Shown one piece after another: positions 37,372-42,856 of a stretch of DNA of 42,856 nt (the first letter of the stretch is position 1; every line of letters starts with the position of its first letter). The stretch is from contig NZ_JAAVVZ010000008.1 in NCBI RefSeq assembly GCF_023910635.1, positions 109,431 to 152,286 of the forward strand, given 5' to 3'. This DNA comes from Sphingorhabdus sp. GTDB lineage: Bacteria; Pseudomonadota; Alphaproteobacteria; Sphingomonadales; Sphingomonadaceae. Under the pieces are notes generated by a model, which did not search any database, was not told the origin of the DNA, and was given only the letters and a program-made list of their open reading frames with translations. Both the position numbers and the translations under genes were made by a program.

Positions 37372-38814
37372 ATGAAAAAACGTTCATTGAATGGCATCAT
37401 ACTGATACTGGCTGCCGCCGTTTCGGCATGTGGCGGCGGTGGAAGTGATTCAGGCGGCAGTGCAGTCATCGTTCCACCCCCGCCTCCGCCTCCGCCTCCG
37501 CCGCCTACTACGACCTGTAGTTTGCTCAATCGACAGAATTTTGCGGGGTCTGTCCTGAACGAATGGTACCTGTTTCCAGAAACGTTGCCGACCGCGCTCA
37601 GCCCATCGGCTTACACCACTGTGGGCGACTATATTGACGCCTTAACCGCGACTGCGCGTAGTCAGGGGCGTGACCGGTTTTTCACTTATGTTACCTCTAT
37701 CCAAGAGGAAAACGCTTTCTTCGCGTCAGGTGCGACAGCCGATTTCGGGGCACGTTTTGCGTTTCAAGGCTCACGTTTATTCGTAACAGAAGCCTTTGAG
37801 AGCGCGCCAGCGCTTGCTGCGGGCATTGACCGAGGCACGGAAATTATAGGAATCGGTACCGATTCTTCGAATATCCGGTTGGTATCTGAAATATTGGCAA
37901 CGCAAGGGTCTGCGGGTGTAGCGAACGCTTTGGGTCCGAATACCGTTGGGACCAGCCGCGCCTTTCGCATAACTGACTCATCGGGCGCCCGCAATGTCAC
38001 CGTGGCCAAAGCAGAATATGCCATTAGCCCGCTCTCATCGCGCTATGGGGTGAAGATCATCGACAATGGCGGCGGACAGCGCGTGGGTTACATCAACATG
38101 CGCACGTTCATCTCGACCGCGAACGATCAACTGCGGACGGCGTTCGCCGATTTCCGCGCACAGGGCATCACAAACTTTGTTATCGATTTCCGATATAATG
38201 GCGGCGGGCTTGTCTCAACGGCGGAGGTGATGGGCGACTTGCTTGGCGGCAACCGCTCTAGCAGCGACATTTTTTCAGTCACGCGTTTCCGCGCCTCAAA
38301 GTCAGCCGAAAATAAAACGCGTCGCTTTGCGCCGCAACCGCAGTCGGTGTCACCCGTGAAGATCGCGTTCATCTCCACCAGAGCTACGGCGTCTGCTAGC
38401 GAAAATGTAGCTGCGGCCCTCGTGCCGTTTCTCGGGGCCAATGCCGCTTTGGTCGGCAGCAACAGTTTCGGTAAGCCCGTCGGGCAGATCGGGCTTGATC
38501 TGACAGCTTGTGATGATCGCATTCGCGTTGTTGCTTTTGCGACAGAGAATGCGGCTGGGCAGGGTGATTATTTCTCCGGCCTTGCGGGTACGATGCGCAC
38601 CACTTGTGCGGCGGCTGACGATATCACCCGGCCTTTGGGCGACCCACAAGAGGCTTCGCTTCGCGCCGCGCTGGATTTCGTGGCGGGACGCAGTTGCACC
38701 CCAATCGCGCTCGCCCAAAGCGCCCAGAGCACAGCTTCAGGAAACGAACGTCGTCTTTTGCCTGCGCCGAAAAACGCAAGCACGGCGCAACGTGAGGTTC
38801 CGGGATTGTTCTAA
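37372..38814 (+). CDS. S41-family (C-terminal processing-like) peptidase, lipoprotein
   Basis: The 480-residue protein has a lipoprotein signal (lipobox VSAC, Cys at 20), a Gly/Ser linker, and an uninterrupted run of 11 Pro. An N-terminal domain follows (NRQNFAGSVLNEWYLFPETLP), then a PDZ-like part (ESAPALAAGIDRGTEIIGI) and the S41 catalytic core. S343 in TASASENVAAAL and K368 in SFGKPVGQ are 25 residues apart, as in the Ser-Lys dyad of tail-specific proteases; FVIDFRYNGGG precedes them. It is probably membrane-anchored in the periplasm; its substrate is unknown. Confidence 0.9.
   Translation: MKKRSLNGIILILAAAVSACGGGGSDSGGSAVIVPPPPPPPPPPPTTTCSLLNRQNFAGSVLNEWYLFPETLPTALSPSAYTTVGDYIDALTATARSQGRDRFFTYVTSIQEENAFFASGATADFGARFAFQGSRLFVTEAFESAPALAAGIDRGTEIIGIGTDSSNIRLVSEILATQGSAGVANALGPNTVGTSRAFRITDSSGARNVTVAKAEYAISPLSSRYGVKIIDNGGGQRVGYINMRTFISTANDQLRTAFADFRAQGITNFVIDFRYNGGGLVSTAEVMGDLLGGNRSSSDIFSVTRFRASKSAENKTRRFAPQPQSVSPVKIAFISTRATASASENVAAALVPFLGANAALVGSNSFGKPVGQIGLDLTACDDRIRVVAFATENAAGQGDYFSGLAGTMRTTCAAADDITRPLGDPQEASLRAALDFVAGRSCTPIALAQSAQSTASGNERRLLPAPKNASTAQREVPGLF
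37475..37507 (+). repeat. CCTCCG hexanucleotide repeat encoding a polyproline run
   Basis: Within the S41 peptidase gene, CCTCCG-type units repeat about three times inside a 33-base stretch made only of Pro codons. Gain or loss of one unit would add or remove two prolines in frame. The stretch lies between the lipid anchor and the folded domain. Confidence 0.7.
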
Positions 38815-38874
38815 AAACATCGTGTTGGATGCGCTCAGGCAGCCGACGTCGCCGCCTTTAGCGCGTCCAACACG
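38811..38874 (-). terminator. Intrinsic terminator of the cys operon, overlapping the cysQ 3' end
   Basis: CGTGTTGGATGCGCT (38821-38835) pairs with AGCGCGTCCAACACG (38860-38874), 15 positions with a single G-T type mismatch, around a 24-base loop. Read on the minus strand the stem begins inside the last codons of cysQ and is followed by ATGTTTTTAG, a T tract. The loop can itself pair. This fits rho-independent termination of cysD-cysNC-cysQ and also lies just after the convergent S41 gene. Confidence 0.75.
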
Positions 38875-39587
38875 CTCTGGGCATGCTCTTTGCGACAAAT
38901 CAGCAGGTCCGGGATATATGTATCCGCCTGATTATAGACCAAAGGGCTACCATCGATGCGGCTGACGTGCAGGCCAAAGGCGGCAGCGACGGCAGCGGGC
39001 GCGCAATTGTCCCATTCATACTGCCCGCCATTGTGCAGGTAAATGTCGGCCTCACCGCGCACGACCGCCATTGCCTTTGCCCCTGCCGAACCCATCGGGA
39101 TGCATTCAGCGTTTAACGCGTTTGCTACCGTCAAGGATTCTGCTGCGGGCCTGGTTCGGCTGACCACCATGCGCAGTTTTTCGGGGGCGGCAGGGATGGC
39201 TGTTGGCTGATCGCTCCTTAAAACCACGCCCAACGCCGGAAGTGCGACCGCGCCAATCACCGGCGCGCCATGTATAGCAAGCGCGACGTGGACGGCCCAA
39301 TCGGTGCGGCCTTCACCATATTCGCGGGTGCCATCAACCGGATCGATAATCCACACGCGCGATTTTGACAGGCGCGCGTCGGTATCCTTGCTTTCTTCCG
39401 ACAACAATCCGTCATCAGGCCGTTGTTCAGCAAGGGCATGGATCAAAAACTGGTTGGCGGTTTGATCACCAGCCTCGCCAAGCGCATGCAATGATAGCAG
39501 CCCGCTGTCGCGCACTTGCAACAGCAATTTGCCAGCGGTTTCGGCTAAATGCGCGGCCAATGCGCTATCGTCGGCGATAATGCTCAT
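38835..39587 (-). CDS. cysQ: 3'(2'),5'-bisphosphate nucleotidase CysQ
   Basis: CysQ removes the 3'-phosphate from PAP or PAPS, recycling the by-product of sulfate assimilation. The 250-residue protein of the inositol-monophosphatase superfamily has LLSEES, the metal motif [15 protein letters not shown] and [15 protein letters not shown] near the C terminus. It overlaps cysNC by four bases (ATGA), supporting a role with the sulfate-activation enzymes over a general inositol phosphatase. Confidence 0.93.
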   Translation of the reverse strand: MSIIADDSALAAHLAETAGKLLLQVRDSGLLSLHALGEAGDQTANQFLIHALAEQRPDDGLLSEESKDTDARLSKSRVWIIDPVDGTREYGEGRTDWAVHVALAIHGAPVIGAVALPALGVVLRSDQPTAIPAAPEKLRMVVSRTRPAAESLTVANALNAECIPMGSAGAKAMAVVRGEADIYLHNGGQYEWDNCAPAAVAAAFGLHVSRIDGSPLVYNQADTYIPDLLICRKEHAQSVLDALKAATSAA

Positions 39588-41506
39588 TTCAACGGCATCA
39601 GCTGGCGAACGATATGTTCTGCGGCTTCGGCAGGGCTCATTTCGACTGTGTTCACACAGATGTCAGGGTTTTCGGGTGGTTCATAGGGACTGTCGATTCC
39701 TGTAAAATTCTTTAATTGTCCGGCACGGGCCTTTTTATAAAGCCCCTTCACATCGCGCGCCTCCGCGACCTCCAACGGCGTGTCGACGAATATCTCGACA
39801 AACTCACCCTCCGGCATCATTGCGCGCACCATATCGCGTTCCGCGCGGAATGGCGAAATAAACGCAGTCAGGACAATGAGACCCGCATCTGCCATCAGCT
39901 TTGCAACTTCGCCCACCCGGCGGATGTTTTCAATCCGGTCGGTTTCGGTAAAGCCCAAATCCTTATTGAGGCCGTGGCGGATATTGTCGCCATCGAGCAA
40001 AAATGTATGCCGGTTCAGCAGATTGAGTGTCTTTTCCACTTCATTGGCAATCGTCGATTTGCCCGAGCCGGAAAGGCCCGTGAACCATAAAATCTTTGGC
40101 TTTTGGTTTTTGAGCGCAGCATGCGCTTCGCGGCCAATGTCGGTCGCTTGCCAATGGACATTTTGTGCGCGACGCAAAGAAAAGTGCAGCATGCCGGCGG
40201 CGACGGTGGCATTGGTGATCTTGTCGATCAGAATATATCCGCCCAAAACATGGTTATTAACATAAGGTTCGAACACAATAGGTTTGTCGGCTAATATTTC
40301 CGCCACCCCAATGGCGTTGAGTTCCAACGTCTTGGCGGCCATATGCTCCATATTGTTTACATTGATGGTGAATTTGGGCGATTGCACGGTGGCCGACACC
40401 GTTTGCGTCCCCAGCTTCAAATAATAGGCCCGCCCTGGTATCAAAGGCTCGTCCGCCATCCAGACAATAGTGCTTTCAAACTGGTCGGATACCTCAGGCG
40501 GATTGTCGGCAGCGGCAATCACATCCCCGCGCGAACAGTCGATTTCGTCTGTCAAGCACAGCGTAACCGATTGGCCTGCAACAGCTTCGCTGAGTTCGCC
40601 GTCAAGCGTGACGATCTTGCTGATCGTTGACGTCTTACCTGACGGCAGGACGCGAATGCTATCGCCCGGACGCAATATGCCCGTTGCGATTTGGCCAGAA
40701 AATCCCCGAAAATCGAGATTGGGCCGGTTGACCCATTGCACCGGCATACGCAATGGCTTGGCCTGGTCCGCGTCATTATCAAGCGCGACGGTTTCCAAAT
40801 GCGCGATAAGCGGTTGACCCGCATGCCATGGCATATGGACCGAACGCTCCGTGATATTGTCGCCTTTAAAGCCGGAAATTGGCATGGCGGTAAAATCGCT
40901 TATGCCGATGCTGCGCGCAAAGGCGGTATATTCGGCGACGATTGCATCATATTTCGCCTGATCATAGTCGATCAGGTCCATCTTGTTCACGGCAAGGACG
41001 ATGTTTCTTATGCCCAATAAGTGGACAAGATAGCTATGGCGCCGCGTCTGGACGAGGACTCCTTTACGCGCGTCGATTAAGATTACCGCAAGGTCCGCCG
41101 TTGATGCGCCCGTTACCATATTGCGTGTATATTGTTCATGGCCCGGGCAATCGACGACGATGAATTTCCGCTTCTCGGTCGCAAAAAACCGGTAGGCGAC
41201 GTCGATTGTGATGCCTTGCTCTCGCTCGGCCGCAAGACCGTCCACAAGCAACGCAAAGTCGATGTCCTGCCCCTGCGTTCCCATCCGTTTGGAATCGGAT
41301 TCCAATGCCGCAAGCTGATCTTCAAAAATCATTTTGGAATCATATAGTAACCGACCGATAAGCGTCGATTTCCCGTCATCGACCGAACCGCAGGTGATAA
41401 ACCGCAACAGCGACTTATGCTGGTGGACAGTCAGATAGGCTTCAATGTCCGAAGCAATAAGGTCATCGGTTTTGTAGATGCCATTTTGGGGCGTTGCATC
41501 GGACAT
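39584..41506 (-). CDS. cysNC: Bifunctional sulfate adenylyltransferase subunit 1 / APS kinase CysNC
   Basis: The N-terminal half is the GTPase subunit of ATP sulfurylase, which with CysD makes APS; the C-terminal half phosphorylates APS to PAPS. The 640-residue protein has the EF-Tu-like motifs GSVDDGKST (about 40-48), DCPGHEQY and NKMD. The APS kinase P-loop GLSGSGKST is at 477-485, followed by [16 protein letters not shown]. Fused CysNC is common in alphaproteobacteria. It overlaps cysD by one base and cysQ by four. Confidence 0.97.
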   Translation of the reverse strand: MSDATPQNGIYKTDDLIASDIEAYLTVHQHKSLLRFITCGSVDDGKSTLIGRLLYDSKMIFEDQLAALESDSKRMGTQGQDIDFALLVDGLAAEREQGITIDVAYRFFATEKRKFIVVDCPGHEQYTRNMVTGASTADLAVILIDARKGVLVQTRRHSYLVHLLGIRNIVLAVNKMDLIDYDQAKYDAIVAEYTAFARSIGISDFTAMPISGFKGDNITERSVHMPWHAGQPLIAHLETVALDNDADQAKPLRMPVQWVNRPNLDFRGFSGQIATGILRPGDSIRVLPSGKTSTISKIVTLDGELSEAVAGQSVTLCLTDEIDCSRGDVIAAADNPPEVSDQFESTIVWMADEPLIPGRAYYLKLGTQTVSATVQSPKFTINVNNMEHMAAKTLELNAIGVAEILADKPIVFEPYVNNHVLGGYILIDKITNATVAAGMLHFSLRRAQNVHWQATDIGREAHAALKNQKPKILWFTGLSGSGKSTIANEVEKTLNLLNRHTFLLDGDNIRHGLNKDLGFTETDRIENIRRVGEVAKLMADAGLIVLTAFISPFRAERDMVRAMMPEGEFVEIFVDTPLEVAEARDVKGLYKKARAGQLKNFTGIDSPYEPPENPDICVNTVEMSPAEAAEHIVRQLMPLK

Positions 41507-42408
41507 CAGAAATATCCCTCCTGCTTCTTCTTTTCCATGCTGGCGGCCTGATCATGGTCAATGGCGCGCCCTTGGCGTTCGGAGGTGGTGGTCAGCAGCA
41601 TTTCCTGAATAATCTCGGGCAAGGTGGCGGCATGGCTTTCGACCGCGCCCGTCAGCGGATAGCATCCAAGCGTTCGGAAACGGATGGAGCGTTCAACCGG
41701 AACCTCGCCATCATGCAACACAAAGCGGTCATCATCTATCATCAGCAGCATCCCGTCGCGTGTGACGGTAGGACGCGGCGCGCTGAAATATAAAGGCACA
41801 ATCTCGATATTCTCAAGGTGGATATACTGCCAGATGTCCAACTCGGTCCAGTTGGAGATCGGGAAGACCCTTATGCTCTCTGCTTTCGCCTTACGTGCAT
41901 TATACAGGTTCCATAATTCGGGCCGCTGGTTCTTTGGGTCCCAAATATGCGTCGCGGTGCGGAAGGAGAATATGCGTTCTTTGGCGCGGCTTTTTTCTTC
42001 ATCCCGCCGTGCCCCGCCAAAGGCAACATCGAAGCCATAAGCGTCGAGCGCTTGCTTCAGCCCTTCGGTTTTCCACATATCGGTGTGCAGCGACCCGTGA
42101 TCGAAAGGGTTGATGCCGCGCGCAATGGCCTCTGGGTTCTGGTGCACCAATAATTCCATACCGGCATCGCACGCCGCCTTCTCGCGCAACGCGTACATCG
42201 CCTTGAACTTCCAACTGGTATCGATATGCAACAACGGAAATGGCGGCGGCGATGGGTAAAACGCCTTGCGCGCCAAATGCAGCATCACGGCGCTGTCTTT
42301 ACCCACGCTATATAGCATCACCGGCTTGTCCGCTTCGGCGACAACCTCCCGCATAATATGGATGGCTTCAGCCTCAAGGCGCTCAAGATGCGTCAGGGAT
42401 TTAGTCAT
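41506..42408 (-). CDS. cysD: Sulfate adenylyltransferase subunit 2
   Basis: CysD is the catalytic ATP sulfurylase subunit of the PP-loop (PAPS reductase-like) family. The 300-residue protein has [20 protein letters not shown] with the SxGKDS loop, [18 protein letters not shown] sequence ([13 protein letters not shown]), [19 protein letters not shown] and the C-terminal [28 protein letters not shown] pattern. GGAAGAG lies about 9 bases before the ATG. It is the first gene of the operon. Confidence 0.96.
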   Translation of the reverse strand: MTKSLTHLERLEAEAIHIMREVVAEADKPVMLYSVGKDSAVMLHLARKAFYPSPPPFPLLHIDTSWKFKAMYALREKAACDAGMELLVHQNPEAIARGINPFDHGSLHTDMWKTEGLKQALDAYGFDVAFGGARRDEEKSRAKERIFSFRTATHIWDPKNQRPELWNLYNARKAKAESIRVFPISNWTELDIWQYIHLENIEIVPLYFSAPRPTVTRDGMLLMIDDDRFVLHDGEVPVERSIRFRTLGCYPLTGAVESHAATLPEIIQEMLLTTTSERQGRAIDHDQAASMEKKKQEGYF

Positions 42409-42435
42409 AGTTTGTGTCTCTTCCTATGACCCCAC

Positions 42436-42478
42436 ATTGTCAGAACAATCTGCATCCCGCAAACAAGACATTCTTGTT
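42436..42478 (-). promoter_or_regulatory. Inverted repeats upstream of cysD, candidate operator
   Basis: AACAAGA-CAT-TCTTGTT (42462-42478) is a perfect 7-bp inverted repeat with a 3-base centre, and ATTGT-CAGA-ACAAT (42436-42449) lies 12 bases away, 28 to 41 bases before the cysD start codon. Such sites would suit a dimeric regulator or the promoter of the sulfate operon. No regulator gene is present to name the binding protein, and the similarity could be chance. Confidence 0.35.
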
Positions 42479-42569
42479 AGGGCAAATAGCCCGGTTTTAG
42501 CGAAGGTGATCGGAGCGGTGTGCATATATTGTCGGCGCGTCATCATCATGCGGCATATTAGGCCGTGAA

Positions 42570-42598
42570 CCGCTAAGGTGCATTTAGTGGTCCTGACC
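42570..42598 (+). repeat. Solitary copy of the dispersed terminal repeat
   Basis: CCGCTAAGGTGCATTTAGTG (42570-42589) followed by GTCCTGACC matches the right end of the element at 35741-35771 with only a few substitutions and small indels. Its outer end (GACC, 42598) abuts the IS110 fragment exactly where the transposase homology stops. No left-hand partner is visible between cysD and this copy. Confidence 0.6.
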
Positions 42599-42842
42599 GT
42601 AGCTTCACATCATGGCCCAAAGCCAACAACGCACGCCCCCAATGATGCGCAGAACCGCACGCCTCCAAACCAACAAGGCAAGGGCCAAGGGCGGCAAAAA
42701 AGGGCAGCAGCTCTTTCCTGCGCAGCGCCTTGGCAACAACAACCTTACCCGCAGCGTCACAGCCGTGAACCTGAAAAATATGCTTTGCTAAATCAACCGC
42801 AACCGTGGTGACAGTCGATAGATCAGATGGTAACTTGCTCAT
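42573..42842 (-). pseudogene. IS110-family transposase, truncated to its N-terminal 81 codons
   Basis: The product begins MSKLPSDLSTVTTVAVDLAK and has the DEDD/RuvC-like start of IS110 transposases: D17 in AVDLAKHIFQVHG and E60 in LVGLEACGSAHHWGRAL. After GHDVKL (residue 81), where intact members continue with the conserved Lys/Asn-rich segment, the frame changes to eight unrelated residues and stops. The missing part includes the later catalytic acids and the serine-bearing C-terminal domain, so the copy is dead. The sequence from 42599 to the window end is IS110-derived; upstream of the start codon only 14 bases are visible. Confidence 0.88.
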
Positions 42843-42856
42843 GTGGATGGCTCGGG

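Noticed and set aside
42499-42512. GCGAAGGTGATCGG as a further copy of the dispersed repeat
   Set aside because: Only nine bases match the inner part and the outer GTGGTCCTGACC is missing, so chance is likely.
1-42856. CRISPR array, tRNA, rRNA, prophage or defence island
   Set aside because: No regularly spaced direct repeats, no tRNA-like or rRNA-like segments, and no phage, restriction or toxin genes were recognised; nearly all sequence is accounted for by housekeeping genes.

Overview
The window reads as a chromosomal segment of an alphaproteobacterium, most likely a sphingomonad (Sphingomonadales, resembling Sphingorhabdus or Sphingopyxis). This rests on protein style, a division cluster ending at ftsA-ftsZ, an FtsZ with a long acidic linker, split glycine decarboxylase genes (gcvPA/gcvPB), a fused cysNC and moderately high GC. 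The genus is inference. Almost every base is in a recognisable housekeeping gene; no phage, plasmid, CRISPR array, rRNA or tRNA is visible.

Region 1 (1-15358, + strand) is the distal part of the dcw (division and cell wall) cluster: 'ftsI (cut by the window edge), murE, murF, mraY, murD, ftsW, murG, murC, murB, ddl, ftsQ, ftsA, ftsZ. From ftsI to ftsA every junction overlaps by 1 to 4 bases, so translation is probably coupled throughout. Only ftsZ has a leader (104 bases). The set makes UDP-MurNAc-pentapeptide and lipid II, and supplies the SEDS and PBP synthesis pair plus the early divisome.

Region 2 (15359-19184, + strand) holds a secreted TPR/SPOR protein just after ftsZ, a dgt-like dNTP triphosphohydrolase, and a small NAD(P)-binding epimerase overlapping dgt.

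Region 3 (19210-24592, + strand) is a tandem glycine riboswitch followed by gcvT, gcvH, gcvPA, gcvPB and a translationally coupled DUF938 methyltransferase. A monocistronic acyl-CoA synthetase follows (24688-26247).

Region 4 (26266-37179, - strand) carries ugd and wecB (nucleotide-sugar precursors), an RND efflux permease with its lipoprotein adaptor, ahpF and ahpC (peroxide defence), and a COQ8-type ABC1 kinase. The 414-base ahpC/ABC1 gap contains a pair of inverted ~30-bp repeats resembling a small non-autonomous transposable element (MITE).

Region 5 (37372-42408) has a divergent lipoprotein S41 peptidase (+) and the sulfate-activation operon cysD-cysNC-cysQ (-), ending in a strong hairpin terminator that overlaps the end of cysQ. 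The window closes with the first 81 codons of an IS110-family transposase, cut exactly at the end of another copy of the dispersed repeat.

The least explained signal is this dispersed repeat (15357, 35511/35771, 42570), whose outer end is defined to the base by the IS110 junction. I see no clear undescribed multi-gene system.
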